Assembly (NCBI GenBank): GCA_903861005.1
Contig: CAIOSP010000001.1
Location: 1-64,000 of the forward strand
From: an uncultured Pseudomonadota bacterium
Lineage (GTDB): Bacteria; Myxococcota_A; UBA796; GCA-2862545
DNA: 64,000 bases
Reading direction: 5' to 3'
In this document: positions 47,456 through 58,010 of the stretch, in pieces
How positions within the stretch are numbered: the stretch's first letter is position 1
How the letters are laid out: the number at the start of each line of letters is the position of its first letter
Notes under the pieces: model-generated
Databases searched by the model: none
The model's input: only the letters and a program-made list of their open reading frames with translations
Told to the model about the DNA's origin: nothing
Made by a program: the position numbers and the translations under genes

Positions 47456-49537
47456 TCACCGCCCACACGCAGGCAGCCGAAACCACCGCCCGTCCTCGGT
47501 GCGCGCGATCGCGTCCAGCACGCCGTCGCCGTCCAGGTCGCCCAAGCTGCGCAGCTCGGCGCCGAGGCCGTCGTCCAGCGCGGGCCCCATCAGCTCGCCC
47601 GTCGCGAGGGCGCGAACGTTGCCTTCCAACCTTGCGCCCGGCACGAGCAGCACGGCGCCCTGCTGCGAGGTGGGCTCCGCGCGCTGGTCCGGACTGGCGT
47701 GGCAGCGGCGCTTCTCCCCCTCATCAGGAAGTCCGACGATCACGTCGCCGACGTCGTCGCCGTCCAGGTCGCCCGCGATCAGGAACGGCAGCGACGCGGT
47801 GGTGTAGGACGCCCCAGGCTGTGGGTTGTGGCGGAGCCGCGCAGACGCCACCAAGTCCGGCGGACGTCCCGCCGCGGGCCAGCCCTCAAACTGCCAGACC
47901 TCGTCGCGACCGGCGACGTACACCTCGCGGACCCCGTCCGCGTCGAGGTCCGCCGACGCCAGGGCCGCGCCGAACGCCCCGTTCGGGAACGTGTCCCCCA
48001 AGACGACGGTGCTCGGGAGCGTCGCGCAGTCCCCCGCCGCCGACGGGATCGGGCCCCGCACGAGCGTGAGCGACCCTGCGCGTCCACTGGAGGGCGTGAC
48101 AAAGCCGAGGTCGTCGCGGCCGTCTCCGTCCAGATCGCCGACGAAGGCAGGCAGCTTCGAGCCGCCCCACCAGCTCGACACGGTGTCGACGGCGACGGTG
48201 CCGCGCGTGGAGGCGTCGATGTCGAGGATGTAGAGCGCGGTCGGGCGGTCGCCCGTGGTCACGGCGAGGTCGTCGTCACCGTCGTCGTCCACGTCTCCCA
48301 CGTTGGTCAGGGTGCCGCCCAACCCGCCGTGAAGGCTCGATGCGGTGACGACGATGTCGGCGACGCTCGCGTCGAACGTGGCCGCCCCAAGCGGGCCCTC
48401 AAAGATCCACACCTGGCCGCGGAAGCCCGCGCTCATCCGGTCAGCGAGCGCGAGATCAATCGCGCCGTCCCCATCAAAATCGCCGACCGCGGACGCCCTC
48501 CACTGGCCACCTGCGGGCGCGACGTAAACGGAGAAGGCCTGGGAGTCGCGCAGCGGCGTGTCGAGCAGGCCCGGGCCGCCCGAGAAGATCAACGCGCGGC
48601 CACCGGCAGAGAAGGGCGCGTCGCCGAACACGAGCAGGTCGTCGACACCGTCGTAGTCTACGTCGCCCACGCCAAAGGCCTGGGGGTGGCTAAGCTTGGT
48701 GCCGGAGAAGTCGAGCGGGTCGGCCTGAAGGACGGCCTTGTCCCCAGGCCAGCCGCCACAGGCCGGCGCGGCGTCGGCGAACACCGCGTCGTCCTGACCG
48801 GGCGCGCACAGGTCGCCGGTGTCGCAGCCCGCGTAGCTCTCGGGGGAGGTCGGCACGCAGTCCAGGACCGCGGGTCCGATCCACCGGTCGCAGCGTCGGC
48901 TGTAGCTCCCCCGCTGCGCGACGAACGCCCCGTCGCGCGCGTCGTAGTAGGTCGTCTCTGTGTAGGGGCTGATCCAAGGCCACCACGGCCCTGGGTCAAC
49001 GTCACGCGTGTGGACCACCAACTCCCGGCCGCAGGCGTTCCTGCACGTCCACGCTAGCGTGGTGCAGACGCGGAACGGGCCGTCGTAGGCGCGCAGCGAG
49101 TCCAGCGCGCAGGTCAGGTCGCAGCGCTCGGCCAGCGGGGGCAAGGACCAGTCGGAGCAGCCGGTGTCCGGCCCCGCGAGGGCGCGCCGCCCGCCGCACA
49201 CCAGGACGGTGTCGTTCAGGCCCACCCAGACGGTATAGGGCCAGCCGACGCTGTCGCCACCGGTGTCCGCGGGGTCGGTGTCGGTGTCCGGGTCGGTGTC
49301 CGGATCGGTGTCCCCGTCGGTGTCTTGGACCGCGTCGGTGTCTTGGACTGCGTCGGTGTCTTGGACCGGGTCGGTGTCGACCACGTCCGTGTCGCCCCCG
49401 GGCAGATCGGTGTCCGGGCTCGCGCTGGTGCGATCGGTGTCCGACCGCGGATCGGGGGGCGCGTCGACGCGCGTGGCGCAGCCACCCACCAAGCCTAGCG
49501 AGGCGACCAGGGCGCGGAGCGTGCGGAGTCGAGCCAT
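47456..49537 (-). CDS. FG-GAP repeat lipoprotein with Asp/Thr-rich linker
   Basis: This encodes 693 residues. The lipobox 'LGLVGGC' puts the lipidated Cys at 20. A linker of about 75 residues is built from DTD and 'VQDTDA' repeats. A Cys-rich domain (about 100-240) follows, then FG-GAP propeller repeats with calcium loops ('DVDYDGVDDL', 'DFDGDGAIDL', 'DVDDDGDDDL', 'DLDGDGRDDL', 'DLDGDGVLDA'). ATG 49537 has GGAG five bases upstream; the longer frame is not supported. It is a likely surface adhesin-type lipoprotein, similar in style to the MopE-like protein. It is convergent with the kinase operon. Confidence 0.8.
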   Translation of the reverse strand: MARLRTLRALVASLGLVGGCATRVDAPPDPRSDTDRTSASPDTDLPGGDTDVVDTDPVQDTDAVQDTDAVQDTDGDTDPDTDPDTDTDPADTGGDSVGWPYTVWVGLNDTVLVCGGRRALAGPDTGCSDWSLPPLAERCDLTCALDSLRAYDGPFRVCTTLAWTCRNACGRELVVHTRDVDPGPWWPWISPYTETTYYDARDGAFVAQRGSYSRRCDRWIGPAVLDCVPTSPESYAGCDTGDLCAPGQDDAVFADAAPACGGWPGDKAVLQADPLDFSGTKLSHPQAFGVGDVDYDGVDDLLVFGDAPFSAGGRALIFSGGPGLLDTPLRDSQAFSVYVAPAGGQWRASAVGDFDGDGAIDLALADRMSAGFRGQVWIFEGPLGAATFDASVADIVVTASSLHGGLGGTLTNVGDVDDDGDDDLAVTTGDRPTALYILDIDASTRGTVAVDTVSSWWGGSKLPAFVGDLDGDGRDDLGFVTPSSGRAGSLTLVRGPIPSAAGDCATLPSTVVLGDTFPNGAFGAALASADLDADGVREVYVAGRDEVWQFEGWPAAGRPPDLVASARLRHNPQPGASYTTASLPFLIAGDLDGDDVGDVIVGLPDEGEKRRCHASPDQRAEPTSQQGAVLLVPGARLEGNVRALATGELMGPALDDGLGAELRSLGDLDGDGVLDAIARTEDGRWFRLPACGR

Positions 49538-49715
49538 GCCGTCTCCGCGCCGAAGCACTTGGGCAGGGCGCATCGCACGCTCCACCGCGGTCATCGGAGG
49601 AATACCACAGGCGACCTCAACCCGCGCCCGCTGTTCGCCTCGCCCGCCGGCAAGAACAAAAGAGACGACGGCCGCGGCGTGTTCATCGGATACTCCCGCT
49701 CCGCTGGAGAGCCCG

Positions 49716-50672
49716 ATGCGGCATCGTCGTCGTCAAGCCGCGCTTGTGCTCGCGCTGCTCGCGCTCGCCGCGTGGCTGTCGCGTGAGCAGCCCGCCGTCG
49801 TGGTCGAGGTCGTCGAGGCGCCCCCGCCGGCCGCCGACGAGGGCTGCTTGCAGATCGAGGGACCGATGGCGCTGCCGATGGCGGGCGTCGACGGAGACAC
49901 CGGCGCACCACCGAAGCCCGCGCCCTTCCCGCCCACGCGCTGCCTGATCGACCCGGAGGTGGTCGCGTTCCGCCCCACCGGCACCGTGCGCCAGGACCGG
50001 CGCTCGGGTGCCGCGTTTGAGGCCGCGCGGTTCGACGACGGCGCGCTGCTGCTGGACACCTACGCCGACGCGATCGGCGGCACGGTCTACCTGGACGGCT
50101 TCTCGCCCGCGGAGCTGTCGTTCGTGGGCGGTCAGTGCCGCGTGGCCAAGGTCGTCCGGCAGGCCTCGGTGGCGGGTGTCATCATGCCGCTGATGGGCGC
50201 CGACGAGGGGCAGGTCGCGGTGCAGGGCTGCGGCGCGAACGTGCAGGTCGACCCGCACGGCAGCTTCTTCGCGCAGATCGATCCGGGCCCATGCACGCTG
50301 TTCGCCGTGCGGCGCGACGGCGGGGTCACCGTGCGGTCCGTCCCCGTGGAGTTGGACCCGGCGCCCGGAGAGGACGTCGTCGTCGACTTGGCGCTCCCCA
50401 CCTGGGTGGCCGCCAGCGCGGGCCTCGACCTGCGGCAAGACGAGGACGGCGCCACGCGGATCGGGCCGGTGCCGCCAGACGGACACGCCGCCGAGCTGGG
50501 CCTGGCCGAGGGCGACGTGATCCTTGCCGTGGACGGCACCGACCTCGCCGGGCTCTCGCTGTGGGACGTGTCCGACCTTGAGGTCGGGCCGGACGGCACG
50601 GAGGTGGTCTACACGGTCCTGCGCGACGGCGAGCCGGTCGAGCTGACCGTGACGAGGGCGACGGAGCCCTGA
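49716..50672 (+). CDS. Membrane-anchored PDZ-domain protein
   Basis: This encodes 318 residues. An N-terminal anchor (RRRQAALVLALLALAAWL) is followed by an Ala/Pro linker, a middle beta-rich domain (about 75-225) and a C-terminal PDZ domain ('GPVPPDGHAAELGLAEGDVILAVDGTDLAG', about 250-318). The TM-linker-PDZ layout recalls GspC or small periplasmic chaperone-type proteins, but no type II secretion genes are adjacent. ATG 49716 has GGAG seven bases upstream. It is convergent with leuS. Function unknown. Confidence 0.7.
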   Translation: MRHRRRQAALVLALLALAAWLSREQPAVVVEVVEAPPPAADEGCLQIEGPMALPMAGVDGDTGAPPKPAPFPPTRCLIDPEVVAFRPTGTVRQDRRSGAAFEAARFDDGALLLDTYADAIGGTVYLDGFSPAELSFVGGQCRVAKVVRQASVAGVIMPLMGADEGQVAVQGCGANVQVDPHGSFFAQIDPGPCTLFAVRRDGGVTVRSVPVELDPAPGEDVVVDLALPTWVAASAGLDLRQDEDGATRIGPVPPDGHAAELGLAEGDVILAVDGTDLAGLSLWDVSDLEVGPDGTEVVYTVLRDGEPVELTVTRATEP

Positions 50673-50732
50673 GCGCGCCGGGCGCAGGCGGCGCGCCCGA
50701 TCCCATGACCGAGCGCCCCGACGAACCCGCGG

Positions 50733-53276
<2,544 letters not shown>

Positions 53277-53368
53277 GAGCGGCTCCGCGGGCCGGGCGGG
53301 TAACCCGGTAGCCTGCGATGCGTGGACACCCCTTTCCTGGTCGCGTAGTGTTGCGTCCGGAGGCGTCG

Positions 53369-54133
53369 ATGTCAGCTGCGTGGTGGGCGATCGCTTGTGT
53401 GGCCGTCGGGGCGCTGTCGAGCGGCCCCGCGCAGGCCTCTGCGGGCGAGGCGACCGATGCCCCCTGGAAGTTCGAGCTGAACGCGCGCGCCCGGTACATG
53501 GGCGTGCCCGCAGGCGTCATGGACGGCTGGTTCCACAGCGCCAAGGACCCCGAGTGGCCGGTGGTCGGCAGCGACCGCCCCAAGATCCAGGGCGCCGCCT
53601 ACGGCGCCGAGTTCTTGTTCTCCCGCGACAACTCCATGGGCCTGTTCTACGTCGAGTTCGCCCAGTCCTTCATGAAGGAGGGCTACTGGGACGACCGCGA
53701 GGACGGCACCGCCAGCTACATCGACGGCAGCTGGCTCCGTCCCACCCCGCTGTTCGGCGCGGTCATCGTCGGCATGAACGGCGCGTACGACGCCGAGCTG
53801 GTCCGCCTCACCCAGACCGACGGCAAGTTCGGACTGGCGTTTGAGGTGGGCGGCGGCCTGGGCCTGGCCACGTTGATCGGCCACATGGAAGAGTGGAAGC
53901 AGGACCCGTCTACCGGTGAGCCAGCCTACCAGCTGGTCGCGAACGGCATGCCGTCGACGCCTAAGAACCTACACTCGCCCGTGTGGCCTACGTTGGACGT
54001 GAACCTTGGCTTCAAGCTGAACTTCGCGGACCACGCCATCCTGCGCCTGGAGGCGGGCATCCACGACGCGTTCTACGTGGGCGCAGCGCTCGGCGGCCGG
54101 TTCGGCTCGCCCAGCCGGTCGCGGAACCAGTAG
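53369..54133 (+). CDS. Putative outer-membrane beta-barrel protein
   Basis: This encodes 254 residues. A signal peptide (MSAAWWAIACVAVGALSSGPAQA) is followed by alternating amphipathic strands ('WKFELNARARYMGVPAG', 'NSMGLFYVEFAQSF', 'GLAFEVGGGLGLATLIG', 'LDVNLGFKLNFADHAILRLEAGIHDAFYVG'), typical of small outer-membrane barrels. ATG 53369 has GGAGG five bases upstream. Its 3' end overlaps the convergent DUF218 gene by 61 bases, which is unusual. Family not identified. Confidence 0.7.
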   Translation: MSAAWWAIACVAVGALSSGPAQASAGEATDAPWKFELNARARYMGVPAGVMDGWFHSAKDPEWPVVGSDRPKIQGAAYGAEFLFSRDNSMGLFYVEFAQSFMKEGYWDDREDGTASYIDGSWLRPTPLFGAVIVGMNGAYDAELVRLTQTDGKFGLAFEVGGGLGLATLIGHMEEWKQDPSTGEPAYQLVANGMPSTPKNLHSPVWPTLDVNLGFKLNFADHAILRLEAGIHDAFYVGAALGGRFGSPSRSRNQ

Positions 54134-54672
54134 TCCACGAGCGCGAAGAGCTCGCGGACGTCCGTGTAGGCGCGGCGCATCGGCGCGTCGGTCACGCCGC
54201 TGGCGGTCGCGACCGCACCCAGCGCGTGAAAGCAGCGCGTCGCCCGCAGCACGTGCCCAGTGTCCGTCACCACGATGACCGAGTGAGGCTGCGCGAGCGA
54301 GAGCGTGTAGCGCGCGTTCTCCCAGGTGTTCTGCGACATGGGCTCGAGCACAATCGCCTTGCCCGGCACGCCCTGGTCCAGCGCATAGCGGGCGGCCACG
54401 CGCGCCTCCGCCTCCAGGCCGTTCAGCTCGCCGCCGGTGAGCACCAAGCTGGGCGCGCGCCCCTCCTTGAACAGGGCGACCCCGCGGTCCACGCGCCTGC
54501 GCAGGCAGTCGGACACCGTGCCGTCGTCGTTGGGCGCGCAGCCCATCACCACGATCGCGTCGGCGTGGGCCGCGGGCGACGCGATCGCGCCGAACAGGTC
54601 GACGCCCGCGACCGGCGTCGACGCCACGATCACGCCCAGGGAGATCGCCCGCTGGACGTGCAGCCACCTCAT
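54073..54672 (-). CDS. DUF218 (YdcF/SanA/ElyC-like) protein
   Basis: This encodes 199 residues. An N-terminal hydrophobic helix (about 9-30) is followed by the DUF218 core: 'ADAIVVMGCA', 'LVLTGGE', 'MSQNTWENARYTL' and 'SVIVVTDTGHVLRATRCF'. Members are membrane-anchored and linked to envelope polysaccharide homeostasis; the biochemical reaction is not established. ATG 54672 overlaps the ceramidase stop by four bases, so the pair is co-translated. The C-terminal 20 codons overlap the convergent barrel gene. Confidence 0.83.
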   Translation of the reverse strand: MRWLHVQRAISLGVIVASTPVAGVDLFGAIASPAAHADAIVVMGCAPNDDGTVSDCLRRRVDRGVALFKEGRAPSLVLTGGELNGLEAEARVAARYALDQGVPGKAIVLEPMSQNTWENARYTLSLAQPHSVIVVTDTGHVLRATRCFHALGAVATASGVTDAPMRRAYTDVRELFALVDYWFRDRLGEPNRPPSAAPT

Positions 54673-55427
54673 GAGTTGGGCACCACGAAGCCGCGCTCGA
54701 AGTGGCACGAGAAGCCCAGGATGCGCTCGCGGTCCACCACCGCCCAGCAGACCCAGAGGTAGACGCCCAGCCCCGACAGGATGTGCCACCACCCGTGCAG
54801 TTGGAGCGACTGGAGGGGGCTGTCGCACGGCAGCAGCACGTGCTCCGGCACCCAGCAGCAGAAGAACGCGACGCCGAACGAGATGAACGCGCCCCACGCG
54901 AGCTTGGGCATGGGCTTGGGCGTCTCCTGCCGCAGGTTGATCCACATGGAGTAGAACGCGACGAACGCCGTCAGCAGCCCGAACGTCGCCAGGAAGATGA
55001 GGAAGGTCCAGGTGGACACCGCGTAGGCCACCGTGAAGCCCACCGCGTAGACCAGCAGCGCCCAGGCCATGCCCACGCCCTGCCCGCGCGGCGTGTGGCG
55101 GTGCACCATGGTCCAGGTGGCGGCCAGGATGGCGTAGACCATCGGCAGCTCATCGAGCGCCTGGGGCCCGCGCAGCAGCGTGCCGTGGAAGGCGACCGAC
55201 CCCAGCCCCACCAGCGCCAGCCCGCCAAAGCAGGCGAGGAACCTCCGCGAGATCACGTCCCGGTGCGTCCACGTCATCCACAGGCCGTACAGGCCGAGCG
55301 CGGCCATGGGCACGCTGGTGGACGTGTTCACGAACTCCGCGATGTACTGGGTGACGGCGTAATTGGGCTCGCACCAGTCCACGACCGCGGGGGCGCCCAT
55401 GCCCACCCAGAAACCAGAGTCCGACAA
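54669..55427 (-). CDS. Alkaline ceramidase-family (CREST) membrane hydrolase
   Basis: This encodes 252 residues with about seven membrane helices. The N-terminal calcium site of alkaline ceramidases is complete: Asp17-Trp18-x-Glu20-x-Asn22 with Glu31 in 'VDWCEPNYAVTQYIAEF'. The zinc site is complete too: Ser77 and His81 in 'GSVAFHGTL', Asp92 in 'LDELPM', and His211 and His215 in 'LHGWWH'. Spacings equal those of human ACER3. The start is TTG 55427, which has GGAGG directly upstream; ATG 55400 would lose little. The enzyme should cleave the ceramide amide bond, consistent with sphingolipid production in Myxococcota. It is coupled to the DUF218 gene. Confidence 0.85.
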   Translation of the reverse strand: MSDSGFWVGMGAPAVVDWCEPNYAVTQYIAEFVNTSTSVPMAALGLYGLWMTWTHRDVISRRFLACFGGLALVGLGSVAFHGTLLRGPQALDELPMVYAILAATWTMVHRHTPRGQGVGMAWALLVYAVGFTVAYAVSTWTFLIFLATFGLLTAFVAFYSMWINLRQETPKPMPKLAWGAFISFGVAFFCCWVPEHVLLPCDSPLQSLQLHGWWHILSGLGVYLWVCWAVVDRERILGFSCHFERGFVVPNS

Positions 55428-55559
55428 CAGGCCTCCAACGCCGGACGCCGTAGCCCGGCCAGTCAGGCTTCGTCACCCCCCGTGCCGAGAGAGGCGCCAA
55501 CGCATAAGTCCGACCCCATCGCCCGTACGGTCCCTGTCGCCATGTGGCCTGGAGTCGAC

Positions 55560-57737
55560 ATGAACGTGTTCTTCCGTCGTAGCTGGATGCCTGTGCTGCT
55601 CGTGGCCTGCGCCGCCACCCCCGCGGCCCAGCCGTCCGGCAGCGCCCAGGCGCCCGGCGCGGTCCAGAGCACGGTCGCGGCCCTTGTCGCGGCGACGATG
55701 ACCACGCGGCACTACGACCGTCACGCCATCGACGACGCCGTCAGTGCTGAGTGGTTCGACAGCTACCTCAAGATGCTCGACCGCGACCGGCTGTACTTCG
55801 TGCAGGCTGACATCGACGCGTTCATGCCGTTCCGCGACAAGCTCGACGACGACATCCAGTCGCGCTCGCCCAAGCTTGAGGCGGCGTACCTGATCCGCCA
55901 GCGCTGGGTGCAGCGCCTCACTGAGCGCGTCGACCACATCAACACGCTGCTCGACCAGGACAAGTTCAACTTCTCCGACCCCAAGGCCGCGATCCAGATC
56001 GACCGCGAGAAGTCACCCTGGCCCAAGGACACCGCCGAGCAGGACGAGCTGTGGCGCCTGCGCGTCAGCGAGCAGATCCTGCGCATGGAGCTGGGCGGCG
56101 ACGAGCGCAAGACCGCGATTGAGCGCATCCGCAAGCGCTACCACCGCCTGCTGACCGAAGAGCAGGACCTCGACGCGGACGACGTGCTCGAGCCCTACTT
56201 GGCGGCGCTGACGCTGCTGTACGACCCGCACTCCGAGTGGATGAAGCCCATCTCCAAGGAGAACTTCGACATCGACATGGCCGACACGCTGATCGGCATC
56301 GGCGCGGTGCTGCAGGCGGCCGAAGGCTACGTGACCATCAGCGAGCTCGTCCCCGGCGGCCCCGCCGCCATGTCTGGTGAGCTCGCCCCCGCCGACCGCA
56401 TCCTCGCGGTCGCGCAGGAGGGCCAGGACCCGGTCGACGTGGTCGACATGCGCCTGGACAAGGTGGTCAAGCTCATCCGCGGCGCGGAGAAGACCAAGGT
56501 CATCCTGACCGTGTGGCCGGGCGACGCCAAGGATCCGTCCGAGCGCAAACTGGTCACCATCACGCGCGACCGCGTGAAGCTGGCGCGTGCGGCCGCCACC
56601 GGCGCGGTGACCGAGGCCGACGGCCTGCGCATCGGCGTGATCGACGTGCCGTCCTTCTACGAGGACGACGAGGGCCGCCGCGCCGGTCTGGCTGACTGGG
56701 GCAGCACCGCGCGTGACACCGCCAAGCTGCTGGCTCAGTGGCAGGCCGAGGGCCCGCTGGACGCCGTGGTCATCGACCTGCGCCTGGATGGCGGCGGCGC
56801 GCTCGATCAGGCGATCGAGCTGACCGGCCTGTTCATCGACAAGGGCCCGGTCGTTCAGATCCGCGACGGCGACGCGCGCGTCGAGTCCCTCGACGACGAG
56901 GTGCCGGGCGTGGCCTACGCGGGCCCGATGGTGGTGCTCACCAGCGAGCAGTCTGCCAGCGCCTCCGAGATCTTCGCCGGCGCCATCCAGGACTGGGGCC
57001 GCGGCCTGATCGTCGGGTCCGAGACCACGCACGGTAAGGGCAGCGTGCAGAACCTGCAGTCGCTCGACCGCATGCTCCCCGGCCGCAGCCTGTTCAACGG
57101 CCAGGACCCGGGCTCGCTCAAGTACACCACGCACATGTTCTTCCGGGTTGAGGGCGCCTCCACTCAGATCCAGGGCGTGCACGCGGACGTGGTGCTGCCG
57201 TCGCCCTACCAGGGCCTCAAGATCAAGGAGTCGGACCTCGACCACGCGCTGCCGTGGGATCGCGTGCCGCCGGCCGCCTACACCAAGCAGCCGCTCAACG
57301 TGGACGTCGACGCGCTCCGCACCCCGAGCGCGTGGCGCGTGAAGTCCGGCGTCGAGTTCTCGTTCCTGCAGGCCGATCTGGCCGAGCGCGCGCGCCTCGA
57401 AGGCGAGACGACGCTGTCGCTCAACGAGGCGCAGCGCCGCGCCGACATCGACCGCGCCAAGCGCATCGACGAGGCCCGCACCAACGCCCGCGCGGCGCTC
57501 GGCGAAGACCCCAAGCACCTGCCCGACCCGATCATGGACGAGGCCACCTCTGTCGCGCGCGACTACGTGCTGCTGCTCCGCGGCAAGCCGACGCTGATCA
57601 CGACGGTGAACGCCAACCAGCCCAAGCCGGTCGAGATCAAGGCGAACCCGTCGAGCAAGCCCGACGGCGGCCCGCCGACGATGCCACCGCCTGGCATGGA
57701 GCCCATGCCCGCCCCCCCGACGCCGCCCAAGCACTAG
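55560..57737 (+). CDS. prc: Tail-specific protease (Prc/Tsp-type, S41 family), lipoprotein
   Basis: This encodes 725 residues. A lipobox 'LLVACAAT' suggests outer-membrane or periplasmic lipid anchoring, unlike soluble E. coli Prc. Order: TSP N-terminal domain (about 35-225), PDZ (about 240-330), S41 peptidase (345-520) with catalytic Ser467 in 'EQSASASEIF' and Lys493 in 'THGKGSVQ', then the helical C-terminal domain and a Pro-rich tail. Prc degrades periplasmic proteins from their C-termini, including cell-wall hydrolases. ATG 55560 has GGAG six bases upstream. It stands alone. Confidence 0.92.
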   Translation: MNVFFRRSWMPVLLVACAATPAAQPSGSAQAPGAVQSTVAALVAATMTTRHYDRHAIDDAVSAEWFDSYLKMLDRDRLYFVQADIDAFMPFRDKLDDDIQSRSPKLEAAYLIRQRWVQRLTERVDHINTLLDQDKFNFSDPKAAIQIDREKSPWPKDTAEQDELWRLRVSEQILRMELGGDERKTAIERIRKRYHRLLTEEQDLDADDVLEPYLAALTLLYDPHSEWMKPISKENFDIDMADTLIGIGAVLQAAEGYVTISELVPGGPAAMSGELAPADRILAVAQEGQDPVDVVDMRLDKVVKLIRGAEKTKVILTVWPGDAKDPSERKLVTITRDRVKLARAAATGAVTEADGLRIGVIDVPSFYEDDEGRRAGLADWGSTARDTAKLLAQWQAEGPLDAVVIDLRLDGGGALDQAIELTGLFIDKGPVVQIRDGDARVESLDDEVPGVAYAGPMVVLTSEQSASASEIFAGAIQDWGRGLIVGSETTHGKGSVQNLQSLDRMLPGRSLFNGQDPGSLKYTTHMFFRVEGASTQIQGVHADVVLPSPYQGLKIKESDLDHALPWDRVPPAAYTKQPLNVDVDALRTPSAWRVKSGVEFSFLQADLAERARLEGETTLSLNEAQRRADIDRAKRIDEARTNARAALGEDPKHLPDPIMDEATSVARDYVLLLRGKPTLITTVNANQPKPVEIKANPSSKPDGGPPTMPPPGMEPMPAPPTPPKH

Positions 57738-57774
57738 GCGAAAGCGCATCACCACGCGATCGTGCTCGCGGAAT

Positions 57775-57804
57775 TTGCGGGCCCGGTCGCGGTCGTGCTA
57801 TGGC
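57775..57804 (+). promoter_or_regulatory. Promoter-like sequence directly ahead of the poly-Cys leader
   Basis: TTGCGG (57775-57780), 18 bases, TATGGC (57799-57804) with the extended -10 TG at 57796-57797. A transcript starting about seven bases later would begin at or within a few bases of leader ATG 57814, making the leader nearly leaderless. Confidence 0.4.
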
Positions 57805-57813
57805 GCCAACTCG

Positions 57814-57909
57814 ATGAACCTCACCCCCGCCAACGCCGGTCTCTTCTGCTGCTGCACCGGCTGCTGCGCGTGCTGCTGTATGCGGCGCGCCGGGGCGTGT
57901 AGGGTCTGA
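57814..57909 (+). CDS. Poly-cysteine leader peptide upstream of sulfite reductase
   Basis: A 31-codon ORF runs from ATG 57814 to TGA 57907-57909. Its product starts MNLTPANAGLF and then has nine cysteines: runs at codons 12-14, 17-18 and 20-22, and Cys29. The Cys codons are TGC (seven) and TGT (two). There is no Shine-Dalgarno site, but the promoter-like sequence just upstream would make it leaderless. It ends 101 bases before the sulfite reductase start, and its codons include CCGGCTG (57857-57863), complementary to a downstream hairpin arm. Poly-Cys upstream ORFs acting as cysteine-responsive attenuators are described in mycobacteria; this looks like an independent case. Confidence 0.65.
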   Translation: MNLTPANAGLFCCCTGCCACCCMRRAGACRV

Positions 57910-58010
57910 ACCGACGGTAGAGTCCGTCGAATCGAATCCGAAACCCTCCGGCGCCGACAGCCGGGGTGGAACCGGCTGTCTCGCGCCTCAACACCGCTGG
58001 AGACTTAGCC
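57857..58010 (+). promoter_or_regulatory. Candidate cysteine-responsive translational attenuator
   Basis: Three competing pairings are visible. (1) GACAGCCGG (57956-57964) with CCGGCTGTC (57972-57980), nine pairs, extended by GGCGC/GCGCC (57950-57954, 57983-57987). (2) CCGGCTG in the Cys tract (57857-57863) with CAGCCGG (57958-57964), seven pairs, which breaks (1). (3) GGCTGTCTC (57974-57982) with GAGAC-TT-AGCC (58000-58010), nine pairs with a 2-base bulge, which covers most of the GGAG site of the reductase gene and ends at its ATG. A further hairpin CGACGG/CCGTCG sits at 57912-57929. Confidence 0.6.

Noticed and set aside
56013-57755. 580-codon open frame antisense to the Prc protease
   Set aside because: The S41 catalytic motifs lie on the plus strand. 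The antisense product is low-complexity.
57800-57817. Five-codon ORF (MAPTR) overlapping the start of the poly-Cys leader
   Set aside because: It overlaps the likely -10 element, so it is probably not transcribed. It is too short to support.
57912-57929. CGACGG/CCGTCG hairpin considered as an intrinsic terminator
   Set aside because: No T tract follows. The region fits translational rather than transcriptional control better.
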